From CAVQND01 sp049518415 (GTDB lineage: Bacteria > Verrucomicrobiota > Verrucomicrobiia > Limisphaerales > UBA8199): a stretch of DNA of 64,000 nt. The notes under the pieces are model-generated. The model was not told the origin of the DNA, made no database searches, and worked only from the letters and a program-made list of their open reading frames with translations. The stretch's first letter is position 1; each line of letters begins with the position of its first letter. Below are positions 52,800 to 61,654 of the stretch, piece after piece. The DNA lies in the NCBI GenBank assembly GCA_049518415.1, contig JBEKRX010000010.1:1-64000 (forward strand), given 5' to 3'. The translations under genes and the position numbers were made by a program.

Positions 52800-53061
52800 A
52801 CTCTTTGCTTTTTTGTCAATTTTTCGCTAAATCAGGTTCCGCCGGATATAAGGTCCTCAGAAACAGTGCGCCGAATCTAACAAAGGCAGCCGGGGTGTCA
52901 ACCGGCGAGTGGGCCCATCCAGGCCTATGGCCGGCCCTTTTCAAGCCCGCTGGCTCTGCCCTGGTCGGGCGAATCCCGACGGGGCAAGGCCCGGATTTGC
53001 CAGCCAGGGGAATCTGCGCCATGATTAAGCGGGACTTTGCTCCCAGTGCGGAGTGTGATTT

Positions 53062-54066
53062 ATGAGCCCGATGGCAGAACCGGAAAAGGCAGAAACGAAG
53101 ACGGCGCCCAACCAGCTCGAGCAGCTCAAGCGCTACACCAGGGTCGTGGCCGATACGGGGGACTTTGCTGCGGTCAAGCAATACGCACCCCAGGATGCCA
53201 CGACCAATCCGTCCCTGATACTCAAGGCGGCCCAAATGCCGGACTACAGGCCCCTGGTTGAGAAAGCCCTGGCCGGGCGGTCCCGACGTGTCGGGAGCGC
53301 CACGCGCCGGGCCTTGCTCAGCGGCGTCGTGGATGAACTGCTGGTCTTGTTCGGCGTTGAGCTCTTAAAGATTGTGCCGGGCCGGGTTTCGACGGAAACC
53401 GACGCCAGCCTGTCGTTTGACATCGCCGGGCTGATTGCTAAAGCGAGGCGTTTTATCGCCCTCTACGAGCGGGAGGGCATCGCGCGCGAGCGCATTCTCG
53501 TCAAGATTGCCAGCACCTGGGAGGGCATCTGCGCCGCGCAAACCTTGCAGCAGGAAGGCATCAACTGCAACATGACCCTGCTCTTTTCGCTGCCGCAAGC
53601 CGTCGCCTGCGCCGAGGCCAAGGCCAAACTCATCTCTCCCTTCGTCGGGCGCATCCTCGATTGGCACAAAGCCAGGGCCGGCAGAGATTTCGCCCCGGCC
53701 GACGACCCGGGGGTCTTGTCGGTGAAAGAAATCTACGCCTACTACCAGCAGTACGGACACAGCACCGAAGTCATGGGCGCCAGTTTTCGGAACAAAGGGG
53801 AAATCCTGGAACTGGCCGGCTGCGACTTGCTGACGATCAGCCCGCACTTGCTTGCAGAGCTCAAGGAGAGCCGCGAGCCGGTCCAGCGCAAGCTCAGCCC
53901 CGCCACGGGGCGGGAGGCCCGCCTGGAAAGGCTCGCGCTGGATGAAAAACGCTTTCGCTGGCTGCTGAACGAGAACGCCATGGCCACCGAGAAGCTGGCC
54001 GAAGGAATTCGGCTCTTTGCCGCCGACACCTTGCAGTTGGAGCAGTATTTGGCCGACAGGCTCTGA
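53062..54066 (+). CDS. tal: Transaldolase
   Basis: 334 residues, usual for the subfamily 1 enzyme (TalB-like). DATTNPSLILKAAQ, the Schiff-base lysine in RILVKIASTWEG (K148), GINCNMTLLFSLPQAVACAEA and ISPFVGRILDW are diagnostic. It moves dihydroxyacetone units in the non-oxidative pentose phosphate pathway. A GGAGTG site precedes the ATG. It is divergent from ppdK. Confidence 0.97.
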   Translation: MSPMAEPEKAETKTAPNQLEQLKRYTRVVADTGDFAAVKQYAPQDATTNPSLILKAAQMPDYRPLVEKALAGRSRRVGSATRRALLSGVVDELLVLFGVELLKIVPGRVSTETDASLSFDIAGLIAKARRFIALYEREGIARERILVKIASTWEGICAAQTLQQEGINCNMTLLFSLPQAVACAEAKAKLISPFVGRILDWHKARAGRDFAPADDPGVLSVKEIYAYYQQYGHSTEVMGASFRNKGEILELAGCDLLTISPHLLAELKESREPVQRKLSPATGREARLERLALDEKRFRWLLNENAMATEKLAEGIRLFAADTLQLEQYLADRL

Positions 54067-54206
54067 GCCGCATATTTCACTCTTGAACATCCGGGCGTGG
54101 CAGTCCCCTCCTGCCCGCATCGCTTCACCTCCCTGGGGTCCTCGAACCGTCGTCTCCGGAAAATTCTCCTGTTCCTTCCCTCCCGCTTTTCTAGAATCGC
54201 CCCAAT

Positions 54207-55361
54207 ATGCAAGATTTCACTTATCGCAATCCCACCAGGATCGTTTTTGGCAAGGGAACGATTGCCCGGCTCAAAGAACTGGTCCGCCCCCAAGAGCGGG
54301 TGCTTTTGACCTATGGCGGCGGCTCGATCCGCAAGAACGGCGTGTACGACCAGGTCCAGCGGGCCCTCTCCGGGCGAGACTGGCTCGAGTTCGGCGGCAT
54401 TCAGCCCAACCCGCTCTATGAGACGCTCCTGGCGGCGGTGCAACTCGTCAAACAGGAGCAGGTCACCTTCTTGCTGGCGGTGGGGGGCGGGTCTGTCGTT
54501 GACGCCACCAAGTTCATTGCCGCCGCCGCGGCCTTCCAGGGCCTTGAGCCGTGGGACATCCTGGCCAAGGGGGCCCCGGTCCGCGCCGCCCTCCCCCTGG
54601 GGACCGTCCTGACCTTGCCGGCCACCGGCTCGGAATCCAACGGCTTCGCGGTCATCTCGCGCCAGACCACGCGCGAGAAGCTCGCCTTCGGCAGCGACCT
54701 TTGCTTTCCCCAGTTCGCGATTCTCGACCCCACCGTGACCATGACCCTCCCGCCCGCGCAGGTGCGCAACGGGATCGTGGACGCCTTCATGCACGTGCTC
54801 GAGCAGTACGCCACTTACCCCGTCAACGCCGCCCTCCAGGACCGCCAGGCCGAAGCCATCCTCAAGACACTCATCCAAGAGGGACCCAAATCCCTGGCCG
54901 ACCCGCAGGACTACGATGCCCGCGCCAACCTGCTCTGGTGCGCCACCCAGGCCCTCAACGGCTGGATTGGGCAGGGCGTGCCCCAAGACTGGTCCACCCA
55001 CATGATCGGCCATGAACTCACCGCCTGCTTCGGCGTGGCGCACGCCGAAAGCCTGGCCATTGTCATGCCCTCGCTCTTTCGCCACCAGATGGCCCGCAAG
55101 CTGGCCAAGCTGGCCCAACTCGCCCGCCGCGTCTGGGACGTGCAGGAGCCGGATGACCGGCCAGCCGCCGAGGCCGGCCTCGCCAAGACGGAAGAGTTTT
55201 TCCACTCCCTCGGCATGAAGACCAAACTGGCCGACTACGGCATTTCGGCGCCGGACGCCGCCACCAAAGTCGCCACCCGCTTCCGCGCCCGCGGCCTCCA
55301 CTTGGGCGAACACCAGGCCATCGACGCCGCGGCCGCCGCCCAAATCCTCATGGCCTGCTGA
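54207..55361 (+). CDS. Iron-containing alcohol dehydrogenase (BdhA/YqhD-like)
   Basis: 384 residues. NPTRIVFGKGTIARLKELV opens the protein, followed by LAVGGGSVVDATKFIAAAA (GGGSxxD, NADPH-binding region), LPATGSESNGFAVIS, and the iron ligands in NGIVDAFMHVLEQYAT and STHMIGHELTACFGVAHAESL. These fit the butanol dehydrogenase/YqhD branch that reduces aldehydes. It starts 141 bp after transaldolase, possibly in one transcript. Confidence 0.93.
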   Translation: MQDFTYRNPTRIVFGKGTIARLKELVRPQERVLLTYGGGSIRKNGVYDQVQRALSGRDWLEFGGIQPNPLYETLLAAVQLVKQEQVTFLLAVGGGSVVDATKFIAAAAAFQGLEPWDILAKGAPVRAALPLGTVLTLPATGSESNGFAVISRQTTREKLAFGSDLCFPQFAILDPTVTMTLPPAQVRNGIVDAFMHVLEQYATYPVNAALQDRQAEAILKTLIQEGPKSLADPQDYDARANLLWCATQALNGWIGQGVPQDWSTHMIGHELTACFGVAHAESLAIVMPSLFRHQMARKLAKLAQLARRVWDVQEPDDRPAAEAGLAKTEEFFHSLGMKTKLADYGISAPDAATKVATRFRARGLHLGEHQAIDAAAAAQILMAC

Positions 55362-55542
55362 AAATCCGCCGCCCTCCATAGCCGTGCTTTCGAGGCCTCC
55401 CGACGGCTTTGTCAACGGTCCGGGCGCGCGGGCCGGTCGCGCCGCCCGGGGGCTTGACACCTTCTGACTCAAGCATAGACTCCTTGGCTGTGAACCCGGG
55501 TGAGAAGCAATTCTCGGTTCCAGGCCCGGGCATTGCCCGCCC

Positions 55543-56841
55543 ATGAAAACTGCGCTGAATGAAACAGCCCTCGTTCTCCTGAACTCTCATTTCCTGACTG
55601 CTGCCCTTGGGGTGTCGGTCGCGATTTGTCCGTCGTCTCCTGCCGCCGACACGTCCCGGGCCACTCCTTGGCAGGTGGGCCGGCCCATCGTCACTTATTG
55701 GGCCGGGCCGCCCATGACCGACGCCACCGCCCGGCAGATGAGCGAGGGCGGGTGGAATCTCGTTTGGTGCGGCGAGAAAGACCTGGACCTCGTTCGCCGC
55801 TACGGCCTGCGCGGGCAGCTTCAGGACCCGCTCCTCGCCCCCGCCTCTCTCGAAGTTCCGGCCCAGCGGGAAAAGCTCGACGCCCTCATCGCCCGCGTGC
55901 GCGCGCATCCCGCCCTCTATGCCTACTTCATCACCGATGAGCCCAACGCCACCAATTTCCCTGCCCTCGGCCAGTTGGTCGCCTACTTGCGCCGGCGCGA
56001 CCCGGCACATTTGGCCTACATCAACTTGTTCCCCACCTACGCCAGCAACCAGCAACTCGGCAACCAGGGTGACACCCTCACCGCTTACCAGGCCCATCTC
56101 CGCCAATACGTGGACATCGTCAAGCCCGCCCTCATCAGCTACGATCACTACCAGTTCACCACCGAGGGCGATTCGGCCCAATACTTCCTCAACCTCGCCC
56201 TCATCCGCCAGGCCGCCCTAGACGCCCGCCTGCCCTTCCTCAACATTGTCCAAGCCTGCACCTGGACACCCTCCATGCGCGTGCCCAAGGCCGACGAGAT
56301 ACGCTACCTGGTTTACACCACCCTCGCCTATGGCGCTCAGGGCATCTCCTATTACGTCTATTGCTGCCCCGGCCACACCGGCGGCATCGCCCACGCCGAC
56401 GGCACACCCACGCCGCTCTACGAGACCCTGAAAGCGCTTAACCGCCAATTCGCGGCCCTCGCCCTGCAATTGCAGCCTCTGCGTTCACTCGGGGTCTATC
56501 ACGCCGGCATGTTGCCGCCAGGCGCCCAACCGTTGCCAAAAGACGCTCCGTTCACGCTCGATCCCCCGCTGCCCGCCATCGACTACAAGGCCCCGGAACC
56601 CGTGAAAAGGGCGTTGCTGGGATGCTTCGGGCCGACGGGCAAGACCAGGAGGACCTCCGCCCCAACGCACCTGTTGGTGGTGAACCTCGACTACCAGTCC
56701 CAGGCGGTTTTGGGAATCCGCAGCCCCGCCCGGCTCGAGGTCTTCGATGAGGCCACCGGCCGGTGGTCGCGCGCAAAAGACAAGCGTAGCGAACTGCGTT
56801 TGCCACCCGGAGGCGGAAAACTGGTCCGCCTGCGCCGCTGA
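55543..56841 (+). CDS. Uncharacterised secreted TIM-barrel protein, candidate glycoside hydrolase
   Basis: 432 residues. An N-terminal hydrophobic segment ends near SSPAADTSR and would export it. The main domain has the alternating pattern of a TIM barrel: WNLVWCGEKDLDLVRRYGL, LYAYFITDEPNATNF (E of DEP is a plausible acid/base), LAYINLFPTYA, ISYDHYQFT and YTTLAYGAQGISYYVYCC. A small C-terminal beta domain ends in LRLPPGGGKLVRLRR. I recognise no specific family, though clan GH-A-like hydrolases look similar. It is 24 bp before the next gene, so the two are likely co-transcribed. Confidence 0.7.
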   Translation: MKTALNETALVLLNSHFLTAALGVSVAICPSSPAADTSRATPWQVGRPIVTYWAGPPMTDATARQMSEGGWNLVWCGEKDLDLVRRYGLRGQLQDPLLAPASLEVPAQREKLDALIARVRAHPALYAYFITDEPNATNFPALGQLVAYLRRRDPAHLAYINLFPTYASNQQLGNQGDTLTAYQAHLRQYVDIVKPALISYDHYQFTTEGDSAQYFLNLALIRQAALDARLPFLNIVQACTWTPSMRVPKADEIRYLVYTTLAYGAQGISYYVYCCPGHTGGIAHADGTPTPLYETLKALNRQFAALALQLQPLRSLGVYHAGMLPPGAQPLPKDAPFTLDPPLPAIDYKAPEPVKRALLGCFGPTGKTRRTSAPTHLLVVNLDYQSQAVLGIRSPARLEVFDEATGRWSRAKDKRSELRLPPGGGKLVRLRR

Positions 56842-56865
56842 CCTCGGGGCAGAATTACTTTTGCC

Positions 56866-59685
56866 ATGTCCGCCGCGGTTCATCCACTATTCATCCTCGG
56901 CTTGTTCGCGGCCGCGAACGCCGCCGCCGCGGCCCAAGGCACGGTTGTGATTGAGAACGCCCACGTGAGCTACACCGTCTCGCCCGGCGGAAAGAACCTC
57001 GGATTCGTCGACCGTGCGACCGGGCTCGATTACTTGCGCCGCGGGGCGGCTTCCCCGTGCGCGCTGGTCCGCCGGGAGGGCAAGGAGTATCCCGCCACCG
57101 GGGCGGCTCTCGCAAACGGCCGCTTGAGCCTCCGCTTCGGTGATGCGGGCGTCGAGGCCGTGCTCAAGGTCGAACCACGGCCTTCCTGCGTCCGCCTCAC
57201 GGTCGAATCGATCCCTGGGGCGGACATCGAATCCTTGGTGTTCCTCAACCTTCCCCTCGCCCTCGAGGGCAAGCCGGATGAACCCTTTGGCGCCTGCGCG
57301 TTTTCGCTCAATCTCATCACCCGGGTGGACCAACTGCCCGCCCTCCAGAGCGAGCTCCGGGCCGCTGCTCACAAGAAGTTCGGCATCCTCGGAGCCAAGG
57401 TCGCCCTCGTCGGCGTGCCCATGAACCGAGTGCTGCCCGCCCTCAAGGAAGTCCTGTCTGAGGCCGACGAAATGCCTCTCTGTACTGTCGCCGGGCCGTG
57501 GGCGCGGGAGGCCCCCCTCAGCCACGGCTCCTATCTCTTTAACTTCGGCTCCCTCACCGAGGCCACCCTGGACGACTGGATCCAAATGGCCAGCAGCCTC
57601 GGCTTCACCCAGATCGATAACCACGGCGGCAGCCCCGCCTTCTTCCGCTTCGGCGACTTCGAACTCAACCGCCAAAAGTGGCCCGAGGGCTGGGAGACTT
57701 ACCGTCGCATCGTCGCCCGCCTCCATGCCGCGGGCATCGCCTCCATCTTTCACACCTACGCCTTCTTCCTCGACAAGCATTCCAAGTACGTGACTCCCAT
57801 CCCGGACCAGCGCCTCGATGCCTTCCGCACCTTCACCCTCGCCGACAAGGTCACTGCGGACACCGACGAACTCCCGGTAAACGAGTCCACCGCCGCCATC
57901 AGCACCGTCACCGGCTTCTTCGAACAAAACAGCCTCGTTCTCCACCTCGGCGACGAACTGGCCGCCTTCGGCGGGGCCAGCCGCCAACCACCCTGGCGCT
58001 TCACGGCGGTCAAACGGGGGGTCTTTGGCACAAAACCAGCCGCCCATGACCAAGGCGCCAAGGCCCGCCATCTCAAGGAATGTTTCGGCCTCTTCGTCCC
58101 GGACCCGGAGTCCCCTCTCTTTGCGGAGATCGCCGCCAACCACGCCGAGGTCGTCAACTGCTGCGATTTCGATGGCATCTATCTCGACGCCATCGACGGC
58201 GCCTCCATTCTCCGGGGCGGGGACGAGTGCTGGTATTGGGCGGACAAGTTCGTGTTTGAGATTCAGAAGCGCCTCAAGAAACCCGTGGGCATGGAGATGA
58301 GCGCCATGTGGCACCATTTCTGGCAGTACCGCACACGCTGGCAGGCCTGGGACTATCCCCAGCGCGGGCACAAGCGCTTCATCGACCTCCACGCCCAGGC
58401 GCTCAACGGCGGCCTCCTCCTCCCGCTTCACCTCGGCTGGTGGAACTTCCAGTCCTTCAACCCCCCGCAAGTCGAGCCCACCTTCCCCGATGTCCTCGAG
58501 TGCCTCGGCGCCAGGCTCATCGGCTGGGATGCCGGCATCTCACTGACCGGCGCCGTCGATCGCAACCAACTCCAAACCGTCCCCCTCTACCGTCGCGCCG
58601 TGGACATCATCCGCACCTGCGAGGCTATCCGTCACTCCGGCGCCTTGGACGAACAGACCAAAGCCAAACTCCGCGAGCCGGGCCGGGAATTCTCCCTCCT
58701 CCTCGACGACACCGGCCAACCCCGCTTCCGCCCCGCCCACTCCCTGCCCCACACCGCCGCTCTGGCCGAGCCGTGGAGCCTGTCCTGGCCCGCCACCAAC
58801 CCTTTCCCCCAGCAACCCGTCAAGCTGCGCCTCGAGGCCCTCATGTCCGCTGCGCCCTACGACGACCCCACGGCTATCATTATCGCCGACCTCTCCGGCC
58901 AGGGTGCCGCCGGTTGGAACCTGAGCGCCGCCGACGGCGTGGTTGCCTCACTGGACTCCGGGCCGGCGGGGACCAACGCCCCCGGCGCACTGCTCCAGGC
59001 CGCAAACAGTGGCAAAGTTCCCCGCCACGCCGCCTGGGCCCGCTGTCGGAAACAGTTCAGCCCCGCTTTGAACCTCAAGGAGCGTCAGGCCCTCGGGCTG
59101 TGGCTCGAAGGCGACGGCCTCGGCGAGCTCCTCGCCGTCAGGCTCGAAAGCCCGCAGTACCTCGCCTTCGGCGCCCTCGCCGACCGCTACGTCACAGTGG
59201 ATTTCACTGGGCGGCGCCTTTTCTCCCTCGTCGAGACTGAATCCGCCCGCTGGAGCGACTACGCCTGGGACGACGGCAAAGGAGTCTATAACGCCTACCG
59301 TGAGACCATCGATTTCGGCGCCGTCGAGTCCGTGGGGGTGTGGTATCAAAATCTTCCGCCCGGCAAGGAAGTCAAATGCCGCCTCGGTCCCGCCAAGGCC
59401 CTCCCGATGCTCCCGCAGACCATGCAAGACCCCGCCCTCACAGTGAACGGAACGACCATCCTCTTCCCGCTCCAGATGGCCTCGGGCAGTTGGCTCGAGT
59501 GCAACGCCCCGGATGACTGTCTCCTCTACGGCTCCAAGGGCGAGTCCCTTGGCCGGGTCACCCCGCGCGGCCCCTGGCCCACTCTCCGCCCCGGCGAAAA
59601 CCAGCTCCACTTCTCCTGCGCGCCCATCAAAGGCCCCTCCCCACGCGCCAAAGTCACCCTCTTCACCTACGGACCACCACTCTGA
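56866..59685 (+). CDS. Uncharacterised large secreted carbohydrate-active protein
   Basis: 939 residues. A signal peptide (1-24, ending AAAAA-QGT) precedes a beta-sandwich (about 28-215, VIENAHVSYTVSPGGKNLGF). A barrel follows at about 225-610: WIQMASSLGFTQIDNHGGSP, RIVARLHAAGIASIFHTYAF, FDGIYLDAIDGASI (acidic residues at a strand end) and GMEMSAMWHHFWQYRTRW. The C-terminal third is beta-rich (about 640-939) and may hold a binding module. The order of domains resembles GH31/GH36-like or GH101-like enzymes, but no diagnostic motif fixes it. A palindromic repeat begins at its stop codon. Confidence 0.7.
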   Translation: MSAAVHPLFILGLFAAANAAAAAQGTVVIENAHVSYTVSPGGKNLGFVDRATGLDYLRRGAASPCALVRREGKEYPATGAALANGRLSLRFGDAGVEAVLKVEPRPSCVRLTVESIPGADIESLVFLNLPLALEGKPDEPFGACAFSLNLITRVDQLPALQSELRAAAHKKFGILGAKVALVGVPMNRVLPALKEVLSEADEMPLCTVAGPWAREAPLSHGSYLFNFGSLTEATLDDWIQMASSLGFTQIDNHGGSPAFFRFGDFELNRQKWPEGWETYRRIVARLHAAGIASIFHTYAFFLDKHSKYVTPIPDQRLDAFRTFTLADKVTADTDELPVNESTAAISTVTGFFEQNSLVLHLGDELAAFGGASRQPPWRFTAVKRGVFGTKPAAHDQGAKARHLKECFGLFVPDPESPLFAEIAANHAEVVNCCDFDGIYLDAIDGASILRGGDECWYWADKFVFEIQKRLKKPVGMEMSAMWHHFWQYRTRWQAWDYPQRGHKRFIDLHAQALNGGLLLPLHLGWWNFQSFNPPQVEPTFPDVLECLGARLIGWDAGISLTGAVDRNQLQTVPLYRRAVDIIRTCEAIRHSGALDEQTKAKLREPGREFSLLLDDTGQPRFRPAHSLPHTAALAEPWSLSWPATNPFPQQPVKLRLEALMSAAPYDDPTAIIIADLSGQGAAGWNLSAADGVVASLDSGPAGTNAPGALLQAANSGKVPRHAAWARCRKQFSPALNLKERQALGLWLEGDGLGELLAVRLESPQYLAFGALADRYVTVDFTGRRLFSLVETESARWSDYAWDDGKGVYNAYRETIDFGAVESVGVWYQNLPPGKEVKCRLGPAKALPMLPQTMQDPALTVNGTTILFPLQMASGSWLECNAPDDCLLYGSKGESLGRVTPRGPWPTLRPGENQLHFSCAPIKGPSPRAKVTLFTYGPPL

Positions 59686-59761
59686 TTCCAACGAGCGCTC
59701 AAGATGGCACTAAGGCCCAAAGGACAAGCGAATTAGTGCCATCTTGAACGCGAATTGGAAT
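59685..59761. repeat. Palindromic dispersed repeat, short copy
   Basis: It shares both ends with 8957-9118 (ATTCCAACGAGCG...TTGGAAT) and the inner TCAAGATGGCACTAAG and CCCAAAGGACAAGCGAATTA, but the 86-bp centre is missing, as if deleted at a GGC microhomology. Its first base is the last base of the upstream stop codon. Confidence 0.85.
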
Positions 59762-59784
59762 GGGGAGCCGTTCCAGCTCAGGGC

Positions 59785-60159
59785 TCATCGGGCATCCGGG
59801 AAACAAGCCGCCAGGAGGCGGTCTGACTCGGTCTTGCTCATTCGCGGGCCGTGCCACATGCGCAGTTTGTCTTGCAGGACAACCTGCGTGGCGGCCACCA
59901 TTTCGGCAATGCGGCCATCCGGGAACTTATGGTTTTCCGTGGCCAGCAAAAGGGAACTGCCAAAGGCAAGCAGTCGCTCGATGGTCGCTTTGTGGTCTGC
60001 CAGCAGTTCCGGCGTGGGGTTACCCAGCAGGTTATCATCTTCCCATCTGCTCAGGGTGGAAACAAAGGCGCTCCACTCCTCGGCGGTCTCGGCAAGGTTT
60101 GCCAGCCACCGCTTCTGGAGCCGGCCGATGATGTCGCCCATTGGAATCGCGATGTCCAT
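59785..60159 (-). CDS. Small hypothetical protein
   Basis: 124 residues, soluble and helical, with MGDIIGRLQKRWLANLAETAE, LLADHKATIERLLAFGSSLL and QDKLRMWHGPRMSKTESDRL. The sequence has natural composition and no interruptions. I do not recognise a family. It lies between the palindromic repeat and the 139-bp repeat, within the second accessory zone. Confidence 0.55.
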   Translation of the reverse strand: MDIAIPMGDIIGRLQKRWLANLAETAEEWSAFVSTLSRWEDDNLLGNPTPELLADHKATIERLLAFGSSLLLATENHKFPDGRIAEMVAATQVVLQDKLRMWHGPRMSKTESDRLLAACFPDAR

Positions 60160-60302
60160 ACGCTCAAATTACCATAAGCCAGAGAGCTTTAGAAGCCAAA
60201 TTACCGCCCAACTACGGCCACGACCCTTTTCGACATCCGGCGACTCGTCCGGATAATCCGCGATGTTCTGCACGGCGCAGGTGACTGACCCCCCGCTCCA
60301 AA

Positions 60303-60441
60303 GCTGGCCGACACCCGGCGTGCGGAATCCGGTGTATGTGATACACCCGCCCCGGCTCTGCTTCGCATAAAATCTCACCCAAATGAGAGGGAAAGCAGAT
60401 CTATGAACAGGGAGCGGAAAGTCTTTGTAAGTGCCATCCGA
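60303..60441. repeat. 139-bp direct repeat, copy 1
   Basis: It is equal in length to and highly similar to 63862-64000. It covers the upstream region and first 13 codons of the excisionase-like gene. It includes the palindrome at 60331-60347 and the shared AT-rich TTCGCATAAAATCTCACCCA. Confidence 0.9.
60331..60347. promoter_or_regulatory. Palindromic operator candidate before the excisionase-like gene
   Basis: Perfect GGTGTAT-GTG-ATACACC, 56 bp upstream of the start codon and upstream of a CATAAAAT -10-like box. In the second repeat copy (63890-63906) the left half has mutated to AGCGCAT, so only one half-site remains. Confidence 0.5.
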
Positions 60442-60789
60442 ATGCCGCCCGCTCGTTTGGACGCGCCGGAAAACGGCAATCAATCCGTCCAGGACCGCGC
60501 CGCGCAACTTGCTTGCGAGCGGGACGGCGATCTGCCGGTGCGGGTCAGAGCCCCAAAACGCGGGCGTGAGTTTCATTCCGGCTGCTCACGCCCAAAGCTC
60601 TACGAGTGGGCGGCCAAGGGTTTTATCCGCTCTGTTTCAATTCGTGGAGCCGGACGGATCAAGGGCCTTCGACTTTTTCACCTCGCCGGCATCCTCGCGT
60701 TTATCGAGCGATGCGAGGCAGGCGCCTTCACGACAGGAAGACGTCGGCAGACACGCCAAAATGCCGCGCCAGAGTCCGAACGTGATTGA
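60403..60789 (+). CDS. Excisionase/MerR-like DNA-binding protein, 3' end overprinted
   Basis: 128 residues. The central CSRPKLYEWAAKGFIRSVSI and then RGAGRIKGLRLFHLAGILAF look like a winged helix-turn-helix of the MerR/excisionase type: a 'KLYEW..kG.I' recognition helix, a wing with R-G-R, then a LRLF-x-L helix. Downstream of AGAF the sequence is simply the reverse of the higA 3' end, with which it overlaps by 62 bp, so the original C terminus was probably lost when higBA arrived. The start MNRERKVFVSAIR recurs at the window edge. Confidence 0.6.
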   Translation: MNRERKVFVSAIRMPPARLDAPENGNQSVQDRAAQLACERDGDLPVRVRAPKRGREFHSGCSRPKLYEWAAKGFIRSVSIRGAGRIKGLRLFHLAGILAFIERCEAGAFTTGRRRQTRQNAAPESERD

Positions 60790-61150
60790 GTGTCAGCCTG
60801 CGTTCGCCGCGTAGAATCATCGCGCCCAGCGTCCGGTGAACACCCAGCAATCGCGCAAGGTCCGCCGCGCTCATGCCGTGCGCGTCCAGCAGGTGTTGCA
60901 ACGCTTCTGGGACGGTGACATTGGGCGCGTCCACACGCTCCCTTTCGTAGTCCTCAATCAACCGGCAGAGCAGGTCAAAGTAGTCCTCCTGGTCCGGTGT
61001 GAGCTTGTGCCCGGCCATTGTGTCTGTGATTTCCGTAACGTTCTGAAACTCCACCTCGTCATGGATGGGACGCGGCGTGAGAATCCGGCAAAGCCCGGCG
61101 TAGCCTTTTGGCAGTCGGGCAAACTCGACTTTTGCATGTGTCGTTTTCAT
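60728..61150 (-). CDS. higA: HigA-type antitoxin
   Basis: 140 residues from ATG 61150. The C-terminal helix-turn-helix (about 87-135; MSAADLARLLGVHRTLGAMI then LRGERRLTLNHVRTLARHFG) is of the HigA/XRE type. The N-terminal DQEDYFDLLCRLIEDYERE region is the usual HigA dimer and toxin-contact part. It neutralises HigB and represses the operon. The gene order toxin first is characteristic of higBA; its start overlaps the higB stop by four bases. Confidence 0.9.
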   Translation of the reverse strand: MKTTHAKVEFARLPKGYAGLCRILTPRPIHDEVEFQNVTEITDTMAGHKLTPDQEDYFDLLCRLIEDYERERVDAPNVTVPEALQHLLDAHGMSAADLARLLGVHRTLGAMILRGERRLTLNHVRTLARHFGVSADVFLS

Positions 61151-61455
61151 AACGTGTCTTTCCAGCGGTCTTTGCTGTATTCCGCGTGCGTCATAAAGCG
61201 CAAGGTATAGACGATCTGGCGGTTGAAATGCGCCGCCACAATCAGCCGGTAGTCGTTGCGGCGGATGTTGAACACAAGCACCTGCCGCCCGCTGCGGACT
61301 TTCACGGCGTCCGTGTCGGGATATGTCCGCCGCACGTCCACCAAACTGCGCCAAGTCGTCGCTTTGACGAACTTGCGCCAGGCATCCAAGTGGCGAGCCG
61401 CCGGGGGATGTTCCCTCCCTGCCGCCACCAGAAACGCCTCTCTAACGATGCGCAC
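61147..61455 (-). CDS. higB: HigB-type mRNA-interferase toxin
   Basis: 102 residues. RKFVKATTWRSLVDVRRTYP, VKVRSGRQVLVFNIRRNDYR and VYTLRFMTHAEYSKDRWKDT match the ribosome-dependent HigB family (vFNI...YRLI...THxEYxK). The start is GTG 61455. The start codon lies only 2 bp from a palindrome that covers the -10 box, so the mRNA may be nearly leaderless. It is co-transcribed with higA through a four-base overlap. Confidence 0.9.
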   Translation of the reverse strand: MRIVREAFLVAAGREHPPAARHLDAWRKFVKATTWRSLVDVRRTYPDTDAVKVRSGRQVLVFNIRRNDYRLIVAAHFNRQIVYTLRFMTHAEYSKDRWKDTL

Positions 61456-61457
61456 GG

Positions 61458-61490
61458 ATACAATTTGTATTCACTCGCCGGATTTGTCAA
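61458..61490 (-). promoter_or_regulatory. higBA promoter with overlapping operator
   Basis: Minus strand TTGACA (plus 61485-61490), then TACAAA about 15 bp later (plus 61464-61469). The -10 is embedded in the perfect palindrome ATACAA-A-TTGTAT (61458-61470), a fitting operator for HigA autorepression. Confidence 0.6.
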
Positions 61491-61582
61491 ACACGGAAAA
61501 ACACCCCTGAACATGGGCAGACGAGTTGTAACCTTTTGTTGTAACTGGGTCGCTTGCATTTGCAAGTTCTTGGCAGAGAAGA

Positions 61583-61645
61583 TGGAGCGAGCGAAGGGAA
61601 TCGAACCCTCGACATTCACCTTGGCAAGGTGACGCTCGGCCAAGA
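61583..61645 (-). pseudogene. Truncated tRNA-Gly(GCC), 3' part
   Basis: The minus strand has an intact anticodon arm TCACC-TTGCCAA-GGTGA (anticodon GCC), T arm GAGGG-TTCGATT-CCCTT, and acceptor 3' strand CGCTCGC-T-CCA. The 5' acceptor strand GCGAGCG and the D arm's first half are absent; sequence stops matching near GCCGAGCG. It is a partial copy of the kind left by integration into a tRNA gene. Confidence 0.75.
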
Positions 61646-61654
61646 GGATTTCGA

